From NCBI RefSeq assembly GCF_018457175.1, contig NZ_JAGFNU010000001.1:434001-498000 (forward strand): a DNA stretch of 64,000 bases. Direction: 5' to 3'. This document shows, in pieces, positions 1-8,449 of this stretch. This DNA is from Pseudohalocynthiibacter aestuariivivens (GTDB taxonomy: Bacteria > Pseudomonadota > Alphaproteobacteria > Rhodobacterales > Rhodobacteraceae). The number at the start of each line of letters is the position of its first letter. Position 1 is the first letter of the stretch. The notes under the pieces were generated by a model. The model saw nothing but the letters and a program-made list of their open reading frames with translations, did no database searches and was not told where the DNA came from. The position numbers and the translations under genes are program-made.

Positions 1-518
1 CTGTTGCCTTGGCTTTGATGATATCAGCAATGTTTTATGTTCCAAAGCTGTTGACTGATCTCGCGCCTAATCCGCGTGCGATTCATGCACAGCAACAGCA
101 GATGTCGCGATTCGCTAAAGACTATTGGCAGGCCCCGGTCGCAGTAAACGATCTGGGCTGGGTTGCATGGCGCAATCCTAACTATGTCCTCGATCTCTGG
201 GGACTAGCCTCTGACGAAGCACGGGAGCTTCGTTTGTCCGAAAATATTGCTCCGGGATGGGCAGGTGCCCTGACAGATCGCCACGGTGTTGAGCTTGCTA
301 TGGTCTACGAAAGTTGGCTGGAGGATGCGGTTGGCGAAGACTGGGTCAAATTGGGCATTCTGCATGCCTTCGTGGGTTTTGCGACGGTTGGTGGCTACGA
401 TATCACCTTCTATGCAACCACCCAGGATGCCGCCGAACGGCTTGTTCCGCTCCTTAAATCGTTCTCTGAAACCTTGCCAGAGCCGGTCCATTTCGAATTT
501 GAGCCTGATGTCGGATGA
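1..518 (+). CDS. C-terminal part of a membrane glycosyltransferase-like protein (5' end outside window)
   Basis: The reading frame is open from the first bases of the window, so the gene begins upstream and only about the last 171 residues are seen. The visible N-terminal stretch is hydrophobic (end of a membrane helix, MISAMFYVPKLL) and is followed by a soluble domain with the phrase VAVNDLGWVAWRN and VLDLWGLAS. That phrase is typical of the C-terminal periplasmic domain of multi-pass GT39/ArnT-like or similar membrane glycosyltransferases, where it reads like 'D-x-G-x-x-G-Y...D-x-x-G-L'. The assignment is by resemblance of this motif only; the catalytic part is not in the window. It converges on the DUF4174 gene with a 31-base gap. 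Confidence 0.6.
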   Translation, partial: VALALMISAMFYVPKLLTDLAPNPRAIHAQQQQMSRFAKDYWQAPVAVNDLGWVAWRNPNYVLDLWGLASDEARELRLSENIAPGWAGALTDRHGVELAMVYESWLEDAVGEDWVKLGILHAFVGFATVGGYDITFYATTQDAAERLVPLLKSFSETLPEPVHFEFEPDVG

Positions 519-549
519 AACAGGGCGCGATATACATAAGCAATGCCCC

Positions 550-1011
550 CTACTGGTTCTCTGATGAACCGGCGGCGCGCCTGTCGCGTATTTCTTGCTG
601 GCGTTCCGGGGTCTTGTCGATCACCCGGGTGAGCTCTCGTACATGCCAGGGAAAGGGTTTGCGCAGCTTAACACCGCCATCCTTGTCGATCAGTACCAAC
701 ATGAAACCACGCGGCCGAAGCGCAGTACGCCATTCGGACATCGCTGCCGGGTCAGTATCGACAATGACAACAATATCGCGGTCAACCAGTTCTGCCAGTT
801 CGGCCTTAAGAAGCGCCAACTGGCGAATGAATCGCGGATCAGCGGACGAATCTGCAAATACGACCACAGGGCGCGCAACCCAGAGATACTGCGCCAAAGT
901 AACTTCTGACGCTTGTGTCGGGCTGAATTCGGTTTCAGGTGGCGGTGGGGTGTCTGCAAATGCACCTGTCGCAACGAGTAACGCAATTAAACTAGCAAGG
1001 ATGAATTTCAT
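550..1011 (-). CDS. DUF4174 domain-containing exported protein
   Basis: A 153-residue protein with a clear signal peptide (MKFILASLIALLVATGAFA, cleavage before DTPPP). The mature part resembles the DUF4174 family: a thioredoxin-like fold predicted from strands such as RPVVVFADSS, DIVVIVDTD and GFMLVLIDKDGGVKL, ending in a KPFPWHVRELTRVIDKTPERQ segment that is characteristic of the family in alphaproteobacteria. No CxxC redox pair is present, so a thiol-redox role is unlikely. The ATG is preceded by AGGAG at good spacing. Function is unknown; the family is usually described as hypothetical and periplasmic. Confidence 0.8.
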   Translation of the reverse strand: MKFILASLIALLVATGAFADTPPPPETEFSPTQASEVTLAQYLWVARPVVVFADSSADPRFIRQLALLKAELAELVDRDIVVIVDTDPAAMSEWRTALRPRGFMLVLIDKDGGVKLRKPFPWHVRELTRVIDKTPERQQEIRDRRAAGSSENQ

Positions 1012-1303
1012 CTGGACTCCTGTCTTACGAGATATAAGCGCAATTTCAGTCGTTTCGAAGGGGCAAGTCGCTCTTTTTCAGGAAAAAAATCATGATGCAC
1101 GTTTGGGCAAGTGTTTCACCGATACCCGCCACAACCTGACGGTGGAGGTTGCAAGGCTATTCTATACACTGAATTGCGTCACCGAGGTGCGCCGACAGTT
1201 TGCAAAAACACCTGATTCAAAAGCGAAAGCAGGAAGGTCAGGAGAGAATTTATCTGTGATGCGAGAAAGCACCCCGCAGCTGCATTGAAAAGAGGAAATT
1301 GTG

Positions 1304-3439
1304 ATGACCAAAAAAAATGAATGGGCTGAGCTTGCCGCGAAAGAGTTGCGCGCAAGATCTGTTGATGACCTGACATGGCATACATTGGAAGGGATCGACG
1401 TTAAGCCGGTCTACACCGAAGAAGACCTCGCAAACGTAGACCACTTGGGAACTATTCCGGGTGCTGTTCCATTTACCCGCGGTGTAAAAGCAACGATGTA
1501 TGCAGGTCGCCCCTGGACCATTCGTCAGTATGCCGGGTTTTCAACAGCCGAAGAGTCCAATGCATTTTACCGCCGTGGCCTCGCGGCAGGTCAACAGGGT
1601 GTTTCGGTCGCTTTTGATCTGGCGACACACCGTGGCTATGACAGTGATCATCCGCGCGTTGTCGGAGATGTCGGTAAAGCAGGTGTCGCGATTGATAGCG
1701 TTGAGGATATGAAAATCCTTTTTGACGGCATACCGCTCGACAAAGTTTCGGTTTCGATGACGATGAACGGGTCCGTGATCCCGATCCTTGCGAGTTTCAT
1801 TGTGACAGGTGAAGAGCAGGGTGTAGACCGCGCACTTTTGTCTGGCACAATTCAGAACGATATCCTGAAAGAATTCATGGTGCGTAATACTTACGTTTAT
1901 CCGCCGGAACCGTCGATGCGGATCATTGCGGATATTATCGAATACACCGCTGCAGAGATGCCGAAATTCAACTCGATCTCGATCTCGGGTTATCACATGC
2001 AGGAGGCGGGCGCGAACCTTGTGCAGGAACTGGCTTATACGCTGGCGGACGGTCGGGAATATGTACGTGCGGCGATAGAGCGGGGCATGGACGTTGACGC
2101 CTTTGCAGGTCGGCTCAGTTTTTTCTTCGCGATTGGAATGAATTTTTTCATGGAGGCGTCAAAGCTACGCGCTGCGCGATTGCTCTGGCATCGTGTGATG
2201 AGCGAGTTCAATCCGAAAAATGAACGCTCGATGATGTTGCGGACCCATTGTCAGACATCGGGTGTCAGTTTGCAGGCACAAGACCCATACAACAACGTTG
2301 TGCGTACGGCTTACGAGGCCATGGCAGCGGCGCTGGGCGGTACACAAAGTCTGCACACGAATGCACTGGACGAGGCGATTGCCCTGCCCACAGATTTTTC
2401 CGCAAGGATTGCCCGCAACACGCAGCTTATTTTGCAAGAAGAAACCGGCATCACCAATGTCGTCGACCCATTGGCTGGCAGCTACTATGTTGAAAGCCTG
2501 ACAGCCGAATTGGTCGATAAAGCCTGGGCCTTGATGGACGAGGTTGAAGAAATGGGCGGCATGACAAAAGCTGTCAATACGGGCATGCCGAAGTTGCGGA
2601 TCGAAGAAAGCGCAGCCCGTCGTCAGGCGATGATCGACCGGGGTGAAGAAGTGATCGTTGGTGTAAACAAGTACCGTCTGGCAGAGGAAGACCCGATAGA
2701 TATTCTGGATATCGACAACAACGCAGTTCGGGAAAGCCAGATTGCCCGCTTGGAACAAATGCGCTTAACACGTGATCAAGCCGCTTGTGATGCCGCATTA
2801 GCAGAACTTACCCGCCGTGCCGCCGAAGGTGGCAATTTGCTTGATGGGGCCATTGACGCGGCGCGCGCCCGCGCCTCTGTAGGAGAAATCAGTATGGCTA
2901 TGGAAAAAATTTTCGGTCGTCACCGGGCCGAAGTTAAGATGCTTTCAGGCGTCTATGGTGCCGCTTACGCAGGGGATGAAGGCTTTGCCGCAATCCAGAA
3001 ATCCGTCGAGGATTTTGCCGAAGAAGAAGGCCGCCGTCCACGAATGTTGGTGGTCAAGATGGGGCAGGACGGTCATGACCGTGGCGCCAAGGTGATAGCC
3101 ACAGCCTTTGCTGATATCGGCTTTGACGTCGATGTCGGCCCGCTGTTTCAAACTCCGGAAGAAGCCGCGCAGGATGCCGTTGACAATGACGTGCATATTG
3201 TTGGCATCAGTTCTCAGGCTGCAGGCCACAAGACGCTCGCCCCAAAACTGGTAGGAGCGCTGAAGGCGGCAGGTGCTGAAGAAATAATCGTTATCTGTGG
3301 CGGCGTCATTCCGCAGCAGGATTATGATTTTCTCTACAAGGCCGGTGTCAAAGCGATTTTCGGACCTGGCACAAATATTCCTGACGCAGCAGAAGATATT
3401 TTGCGTTTGATCCGCGAGGCAAAAGCAGAAGTTGCGTAA
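1304..3439 (+). CDS. scpA: Methylmalonyl-CoA mutase
   Basis: Adenosylcobalamin-dependent mutase converting (R)-methylmalonyl-CoA and succinyl-CoA, used in propionate and branched-chain catabolism or in the ethylmalonyl-CoA pathway. The protein has 711 residues, as usual for the single-chain type. The N-terminal substrate-binding barrel is complete ([24 protein letters not shown]), and the C-terminal B12 domain carries the base-off motif DGHDRG with the cobalt-ligand histidine near residue 591. ATG at 1304 is preferred over GTG at 1301 because GAGGA lies 7 bases upstream of it. A strong terminator follows immediately. The usual neighbours (propionyl-CoA carboxylase, MeaB) are not in view. Confidence 0.97.
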   Translation: MTKKNEWAELAAKELRARSVDDLTWHTLEGIDVKPVYTEEDLANVDHLGTIPGAVPFTRGVKATMYAGRPWTIRQYAGFSTAEESNAFYRRGLAAGQQGVSVAFDLATHRGYDSDHPRVVGDVGKAGVAIDSVEDMKILFDGIPLDKVSVSMTMNGSVIPILASFIVTGEEQGVDRALLSGTIQNDILKEFMVRNTYVYPPEPSMRIIADIIEYTAAEMPKFNSISISGYHMQEAGANLVQELAYTLADGREYVRAAIERGMDVDAFAGRLSFFFAIGMNFFMEASKLRAARLLWHRVMSEFNPKNERSMMLRTHCQTSGVSLQAQDPYNNVVRTAYEAMAAALGGTQSLHTNALDEAIALPTDFSARIARNTQLILQEETGITNVVDPLAGSYYVESLTAELVDKAWALMDEVEEMGGMTKAVNTGMPKLRIEESAARRQAMIDRGEEVIVGVNKYRLAEEDPIDILDIDNNAVRESQIARLEQMRLTRDQAACDAALAELTRRAAEGGNLLDGAIDAARARASVGEISMAMEKIFGRHRAEVKMLSGVYGAAYAGDEGFAAIQKSVEDFAEEEGRRPRMLVVKMGQDGHDRGAKVIATAFADIGFDVDVGPLFQTPEEAAQDAVDNDVHIVGISSQAAGHKTLAPKLVGALKAAGAEEIIVICGGVIPQQDYDFLYKAGVKAIFGPGTNIPDAAEDILRLIREAKAEVA

Positions 3440-3454
3440 ACATGCGAAAGCCAG

Positions 3455-3494
3455 AAGCAAAAGCCCACGCGAATTCACGTGGGCTTTTGCTTTT
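3455..3494 (+). terminator. Rho-independent terminator of scpA
   Basis: Perfect 15-base stem (3455-3469 with 3478-3492) around the loop CGAATTCA, ending in CTTTTGCTTTT. It begins 15 bases after the scpA stop codon and separates it from the VOC gene. Confidence 0.9.
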
Positions 3495-3568
3495 GCGAGC
3501 AGCATAGCCAGTTACGCTTGCAGCGCTTCGCAATCTGGCTAGTCTCACCCAAAAGAACGAGGGTGACT

Positions 3569-4186
3569 ATGCTTATTTTAGACCATCTGGCTGTCGCGGC
3601 TGAGGATCTGGCGACCGGTGTCGCATATGTAGAAAGTGCGCTGGGCGTCAAGATGTCGGCGGGTGGTGAGCATCCGTTGATGGGGACGCACAACCGGTTG
3701 TTAGGTCTGGCTGACGGGCTTTATCTGGAAGTCATCACCATAAACCCTGCTGCACCAGAATCGCCACATCCAAGATGGTTCGATCTTGACAATTTCCGCG
3801 GGACACCGCGGCTAACAAATTGGGTTGTTCGTACAGATAACATTAACACTGCCGTAACACATTCACCCGAAGGTGTCGGCATACCTATGGCGTTGAACCG
3901 CGGTGATTTACGCTGGAAAATGGCGGTTCCTGAGAATGGCAAGCTACCTTTTGGCGGGGCATTCCCTGCATTAATTGAGTGGGAGGGTGATGCTCATCCA
4001 GCCGCTCGATTGCCGCAATCTGGATGTCGCTTGTGCAAGTTTGAGATTTTTCACCCGAAAGCTATTGAACTACGTGCTGTTATGGGCGGGTTGTTTGAAG
4101 ATGACCGCGTTTCAATAGAAGAAGCTTCTAAAATCTCCTTTCGGGCAGAGTTTGAAACTCCAGACGGTGTACGGGTATTGAAATGA
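3569..4186 (+). CDS. VOC-superfamily protein, glyoxalase-like domain
   Basis: A 205-residue protein of the glyoxalase-like (Glyoxalase_3) type: LDHLAVAAEDLATGVAYVE at the N-terminus, then GGEHPLMGTHNRL and LYLEVITINP, which supply the strands and potential metal ligands of a vicinal-oxygen-chelate fold. The substrate is not predictable. ATG 3569 is chosen because the domain begins right there and a GAACGAGGG ribosome site precedes it; the open frame extends upstream but runs through the scpA terminator. Its stop overlaps the next gene by ATGA, so the two are probably translated together. Confidence 0.85.
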   Translation: MLILDHLAVAAEDLATGVAYVESALGVKMSAGGEHPLMGTHNRLLGLADGLYLEVITINPAAPESPHPRWFDLDNFRGTPRLTNWVVRTDNINTAVTHSPEGVGIPMALNRGDLRWKMAVPENGKLPFGGAFPALIEWEGDAHPAARLPQSGCRLCKFEIFHPKAIELRAVMGGLFEDDRVSIEEASKISFRAEFETPDGVRVLK

Positions 4187-4671
4187 TCATTCGGCCTGCA
4201 AAAAAAGCTGATGCTGCTGCCGTCGCGGATATCTGGAACCCAGCGATCCGCGATAGTCTGGCGACATTCAACTGCGTTGAAAAATCATTTCATGAAATTG
4301 AGAGGATGATTGAACAGAAGGATGCTGCTGGTCATGGTTTTTTTGTTGCGGAAGAAAACGAAAGTCAGCTTGGTTTTGCATACTATGGTCAGTTTCGCGG
4401 CGGTATTGGATACGCACATACAATGGAAAATACGATCTACCTTGCACCAGAGACCAAGGGGCGAGGGGTTGGTCGAAAGCTGATGAATGCTCTAGAGAAC
4501 CATGCACAAGGCGCAGGCGCACATTCGATGTTTGCGGGTGTTTGCGCTGAAAATCTGGCGGGTCTCGCCTTTCACGAGGCGGTTGGGTACACAGAAGTTG
4601 CCCGACTAAATGAAGTTGGGCGGAAATTTAACCAATGGCTTGATTTAGTCTTGTTACAAAAACGGATCTAA
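4183..4671 (+). CDS. GNAT-family N-acetyltransferase
   Basis: A 162-residue GNAT protein beginning MIIRPAKKADAAAVADIW and resembling the phosphinothricin/L-amino-acid N-acetyltransferase branch (I-W-N-x-x-I-R-D-S near residue 20, IYLAPETKGRGVGRKLM as the acetyl-CoA pyrophosphate loop, then AGVCAENLAGLAFHEAVGY). It would transfer an acetyl group from acetyl-CoA to a small amine; the acceptor is not known. It overlaps the VOC gene by four bases (ATGA). Confidence 0.88.
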   Translation: MIIRPAKKADAAAVADIWNPAIRDSLATFNCVEKSFHEIERMIEQKDAAGHGFFVAEENESQLGFAYYGQFRGGIGYAHTMENTIYLAPETKGRGVGRKLMNALENHAQGAGAHSMFAGVCAENLAGLAFHEAVGYTEVARLNEVGRKFNQWLDLVLLQKRI

Positions 4672-4713
4672 TCTTTCACTGACAGGTTTCAACTCCCGCT
4701 CTAAGGTGCGTGT

Positions 4714-5394
4714 ATGTCTATTTGGTCTCGTATTGGAGATGCTCTTTCTGCTCTTGCTACAGGTGAAAGCCTGAGCGAAGTCTTTGACCGGCTTCGAACA
4801 CCGCCTGAGAAATCCGTTGGTTTTACGATTGCAGTGATCGCGCTTGGCGCAAAAATGGCGAAGGCGGACGGTCGCGTGACCCGCGATGAGGTCACTGCGT
4901 TTCGTGAAGTGTTCAATATTGCGCCAGAAGACGAAGCAAACGCAGCACGCGTTTTTAACATGGCACGTCAGGACGTTGCAGGATTTGAGGAATATGCTGC
5001 CCGAATTGGCAAGATGTTTGGCACCGACGATCAAACATTGTGTTTTCTTCTGGAAGGCTTGTTTCATATCGCGATGGCGGATGGTGAGTATCATCCCAAG
5101 GAAGACGATTTTCTGCAGCGTGTGTCGGATATTCTGGGGATGAACGAATTGCAGTTTCGCAGTCTGCGCACGCGGTTCGTGCGAGATTCTGACCCGAATC
5201 CCTATGAGGTTTTGGGGGTCACGCCTGAAATGGCTCTGGAGGAAATACGCCGTGTCTGGCGACAGTTGGTGCGGGACACGCATCCCGACCATGTTATCGC
5301 ACGAGGCGTGCCGAAGGAGGCCGTGAAATTGGCAGAAGGCCGTATGGTCGCCATAAATCGCGCCTGGGAAGAAATACAAGAGGTGCACCCCTAA
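4714..5394 (+). CDS. TerB-like / J-domain co-chaperone (DjlA-like, no membrane anchor)
   Basis: A 226-residue protein with two parts. Residues about 30-150 form a TerB/DjlA-type helical domain (FTIAVIALGAKMAKADGRV...; DGEYHPKEDDFL), and residues about 165-226 form a J domain (NPYEVLGVTPEMALEEIRR, then the conserved HPD tripeptide in DTHPDH). A J domain stimulates the ATPase of an Hsp70 (DnaK). Unlike E. coli DjlA there is no N-terminal membrane segment, so it should be cytosolic. The stop codon overlaps the next gene's ATG (TAATG). Confidence 0.88.
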   Translation: MSIWSRIGDALSALATGESLSEVFDRLRTPPEKSVGFTIAVIALGAKMAKADGRVTRDEVTAFREVFNIAPEDEANAARVFNMARQDVAGFEEYAARIGKMFGTDDQTLCFLLEGLFHIAMADGEYHPKEDDFLQRVSDILGMNELQFRSLRTRFVRDSDPNPYEVLGVTPEMALEEIRRVWRQLVRDTHPDHVIARGVPKEAVKLAEGRMVAINRAWEEIQEVHP

Positions 5395-6443
5395 TGCGTA
5401 TTGCGACCTACAACGTCGAATGGTTCAATTCATTGTTCGACAGACGTGGTCGTCTGATGGAAGACCAGAAATGGTCCGGCCGCCACAACGTCACACGACG
5501 CGATCAGCTTGAAGCATTGGCAATTGTTTTTATAGCGATGGATGTAGATGCCGTGATGGTGATCGAGGCGCCGGACAGCAGTAAAAGGCGAGACGGTGAA
5601 GTCGCGCTGGAGACATTCGCGGAACGTTTTGGGTTGCGTACCAATAAGGCGGTGATCGGATTTACCAATGACACGCAGCAGGAAATTGCGCTGCTCTATG
5701 ATCCAAAAAAACTGAACGCGACGCATGACCCACTAGGTGCGCTCACGGGTAGCCCGGCAGGAGGGCCTTCTGCATCGGGAGACGTGACCGGGTCTCCGCG
5801 ATTTGACGGTGAGTTCAAACTTGATTTGGATATTGATGCCGCGCCTGAGAAGGTATCTTTTTCCAAGCCCCCGCTGGAGTTAGCTGTCACAACGTCTGAG
5901 GGCGCGGCGCTCAGAATGATTGGGGTGCATGTCAAATCCAAAGCCCCACATGGCGCAAGAAACCCTGACGAGGTGATGCGCATTTCGATCGCCAACCGCC
6001 GTAAGCAGGCCGCGCAATGTATATGGCTGCGTGAACGGGTGGTTGAACACTTAAAGGCTGGTGAGAACCTGATGGTCCTTGGTGACTTTAACGACGGTCC
6101 TGGTCTGGACGAATACGAGAAACTGTTTGGTCGCTCAGGCGTGGAAATCGTGTTGGGTGAAGAGGGTGAGGATTGTCTCTTTGATCCCCATGCGCGTATG
6201 GTTTTGGGCCAGAGAGTTGGTGCAATGCCATCCACGTCACGGTTCTATCTACAAAACGAGGGGCGGTATCTGTCTGCGTTGCTGGACTATATTATGGTGT
6301 CCCCTGGTTTGCGGGCAAAATCGCCGGTTTGGCGAATCTGGCACCCGTTTGACGATCAGGTTTGTTATCAGACACCCGAACTGCGTGAAGCATTGTTAAC
6401 TGCGTCAGATCATTTTCCGGTCACCATCGATATTGAGCTCTGA
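5394..6443 (+). CDS. Endonuclease/exonuclease/phosphatase family protein
   Basis: A 349-residue member of the DNase I-like EEP superfamily. It starts directly with the first conserved strand MRIATYNVEWFN, has the middle motif VLGDFNDGPG (metal/phosphate site) and ends with SDHFPVTIDIEL (catalytic Asp-His). It could cleave nucleic acid or a phosphoester of a small molecule; no signal peptide is present. It overlaps the J-domain gene by one base (TAATG), indicating one operon. Confidence 0.87.
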   Translation: MRIATYNVEWFNSLFDRRGRLMEDQKWSGRHNVTRRDQLEALAIVFIAMDVDAVMVIEAPDSSKRRDGEVALETFAERFGLRTNKAVIGFTNDTQQEIALLYDPKKLNATHDPLGALTGSPAGGPSASGDVTGSPRFDGEFKLDLDIDAAPEKVSFSKPPLELAVTTSEGAALRMIGVHVKSKAPHGARNPDEVMRISIANRRKQAAQCIWLRERVVEHLKAGENLMVLGDFNDGPGLDEYEKLFGRSGVEIVLGEEGEDCLFDPHARMVLGQRVGAMPSTSRFYLQNEGRYLSALLDYIMVSPGLRAKSPVWRIWHPFDDQVCYQTPELREALLTASDHFPVTIDIEL

Positions 6444-6480
6444 ACTTTAAATTCAGCGAAACTTGGCCTATGTTAAGGAC

Positions 6481-6810
6481 ATGAAACATATTGCAGCCTT
6501 AGCGCTTGTCGCGTCAATTTCTGTAACTCCAGTCTATTCCCAGGACAACGATGTCGAGGAAGGGTTCAGCCTCATGGAGGAGGGTGCGAAGATTTTACTA
6601 CGCAGTCTTTTGCAGGAAATGGAACCGGCGATAAAAGATTTGCACGGGTTCGCTCAGGAAATGGCCCCAGTGATGCGTGAATTGCAGGGGATGATCGGTG
6701 ACTTTGGGCTTTATCATTTGCCAGAGATTTTACCCAACGGTGATATTATCATCCGAAGGAAAACACCTGAGGAAATTGCAGAACCGAAAGGCGATGATGT
6801 TGAAATTTAA
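6481..6810 (+). CDS. Small exported protein, conserved-looking, unknown function
   Basis: A 109-residue protein with a signal peptide (MKHIAALALVASISVTPVYS, cut before QDND) and an acidic, helical mature part: EGFSLMEEGAKILLRSLLQEM, EPAIKDLHGFAQEM, APVMRELQGM, forming repeated amphipathic helices. It ends with a strand-rich tail, LPNGDIIIRRKTPEE. I recall similar proteins in other roseobacters but no function for them. ATG 6481 is chosen for the signal peptide; AAGGA sits unusually close, only one base upstream, and an in-frame TTG at 6463 is the alternative. Confidence 0.7.
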   Translation: MKHIAALALVASISVTPVYSQDNDVEEGFSLMEEGAKILLRSLLQEMEPAIKDLHGFAQEMAPVMRELQGMIGDFGLYHLPEILPNGDIIIRRKTPEEIAEPKGDDVEI

Positions 6811-6853
6811 AGAAAATTTAGGCTTTTGAGCCGCTTCTACCGAGGGCTTCCCC

Positions 6854-8398
6854 TTATCGGCTAACACGAACTTTCGTTTCAGATTCCAACGCCGATGCAA
6901 GAGAGTAAAACCGTGCTTCGGCGACCTCTCCAAATAGCGGTTGGGCTTTTGGTTTCAATATCAATTCTAACAACCGTTTCTTTGGGAAATACCGCAGCTC
7001 ACCCATTTTCGTTGGTGCTTCCACAGAAAACATAGCGCCGAAACGCATGGCTTTCCCCAAGACTTCGGCATCTTTGATTTCCTTTTCATCCAAAAGGCCA
7101 AACAGGGGTTCAAACCGAGAATCTGCGCGACTATTTTTGTATCGGTGCAATAGAGAAAGCCCAAGGAAAACACGCTCGCGATGACGCAAACCGCCAAGAT
7201 TGGCGCGCGTAGCGTTATCAAAACACACTTCCGCCCGATAATCCGGATGCGCCCGCCAAGTCACGTCATGCAAAAGGCAGGCGGCTTTTATCAGACGAAT
7301 TCTGTCTGGCTTTGCAGATTTGAAAAGAGGAAGAATGAAACTGTAAAGCGCTTTGCCAAATCCGGGCATTCGCGCATCTTTTACCTCTGCAAATCGGCAC
7401 GCTTCTATCAATGGATCGCGCCGGCGCAGCCTTTCTGGCATTTGTTCATAAAGCATACCTTCGCGAATTCCGTATGAAGACACGGCAATATCACGGGGTT
7501 TGTAGGTGCGGATCAGTTGTTTCAGCACTAACGAGGCTTCTGGGACAAGCGACATTCGGGCTTCGGAAGTTCCAGTACGAGACCGCAATTCATCAAGATC
7601 ATTTTCCGCGATCCAATTCACAGTTGCCATAACGGATTTCGGCGTCATCCGATATTCGTGTAACACCGTAAGAGGATAACCTCGGCGCGCCATATCCAGC
7701 CGAGCGATCGCGCGCCACGAGCCACCCACAAGAAACAGCCTGCCATGATTTCCTGGCAGTTGTGAATGCAGGTTTTCTATTGTTGTGCGAATATGACTGA
7801 TAAGCCCTTTTTTCCCGCCTTTGATGTCTTTGAGCTTGAGCGGACCAAGCGGCGACGTTAAGCGTTGGCCAACACGACCCTGTGCAACCTCTGCCAGTTC
7901 CATTGATGAGCCACCTATATCGCAGACAATGCCTTGGGCTGTTGGCCAGCCAAGCAAAACACCCTGCGCCGATAAACGCGCTTCTTCCTGGCCATTGATA
8001 ACATATATCCGCAAGCCGGTTTCGCGTTCGACTTCATCGCAAAAATCGCGCCCATCGCTGGCTTCACGTACGGCGGCGGTCGCCACCGCTGTCAGAGGTG
8101 CAAGCGACATTCCCTTGGCCAAAAACTGAAAGCGTTTGATAGCCGCAAGCGCGCGTTTTCGTCCATCGGGGCTCAGCCTGCCGGTTTCAGACAAGCCAGC
8201 GCCCAGTGCGCACATGATCTTTTCATTGAAAAAGTAAGCAGGAGATCGGGCGGCACCGTCAAAAATGACAAGCCGGACAGAGTTTGATCCGATGTCTACA
8301 ACCCCGACTCGAGAAAGTGCACGCGCGGAAGGATCATCAAACAATGGGCGGCCAAAAAAACCCCAGTCTTCATTTCCTGATTCAGCAGTTCCGTCCAT
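6854..8398 (-). CDS. ppx: Exopolyphosphatase / guanosine pentaphosphate phosphatase
   Basis: A 514-residue Ppx/GppA protein. The actin-like ATPase-fold phosphate loop is VDIGSNSVRLVIFDG, followed by CDIGGSSMELAEV (second phosphate motif) and the C-terminal HD-like domain (ACLLHDVTW). It hydrolyses terminal phosphate of polyphosphate and possibly pppGpp. It lies directly downstream of ppk on the same strand, so the pair sets the polyphosphate pool. ATG 8398 is preferred; an in-frame TTG at 8407 is possible. Confidence 0.93.
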   Translation of the reverse strand: MDGTAESGNEDWGFFGRPLFDDPSARALSRVGVVDIGSNSVRLVIFDGAARSPAYFFNEKIMCALGAGLSETGRLSPDGRKRALAAIKRFQFLAKGMSLAPLTAVATAAVREASDGRDFCDEVERETGLRIYVINGQEEARLSAQGVLLGWPTAQGIVCDIGGSSMELAEVAQGRVGQRLTSPLGPLKLKDIKGGKKGLISHIRTTIENLHSQLPGNHGRLFLVGGSWRAIARLDMARRGYPLTVLHEYRMTPKSVMATVNWIAENDLDELRSRTGTSEARMSLVPEASLVLKQLIRTYKPRDIAVSSYGIREGMLYEQMPERLRRRDPLIEACRFAEVKDARMPGFGKALYSFILPLFKSAKPDRIRLIKAACLLHDVTWRAHPDYRAEVCFDNATRANLGGLRHRERVFLGLSLLHRYKNSRADSRFEPLFGLLDEKEIKDAEVLGKAMRFGAMFSVEAPTKMGELRYFPKKRLLELILKPKAQPLFGEVAEARFYSLASALESETKVRVSR

Positions 8399-8449
8399 CA
8401 AATCCAACCGATATTTCTACGGTATTGTGTCGCGCATCCTAGCGCCGGA

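Noticed and set aside
515-1288. 257-residue plus-strand frame over the DUF4174 gene
   Set aside because: Ser/Arg-rich shadow of a gene with a clear signal peptide and ribosome site on the other strand.
2165-2758. 197-residue minus-strand frame inside scpA
   Set aside because: Antisense to conserved mutase sequence; no start signal; cysteine- and histidine-rich shadow composition.
4654-5388. 244-residue minus-strand frame opposite the TerB/J-domain gene
   Set aside because: The plus frame has an intact J domain with HPD and clean operon overlaps; the minus frame has no recognisable domain.
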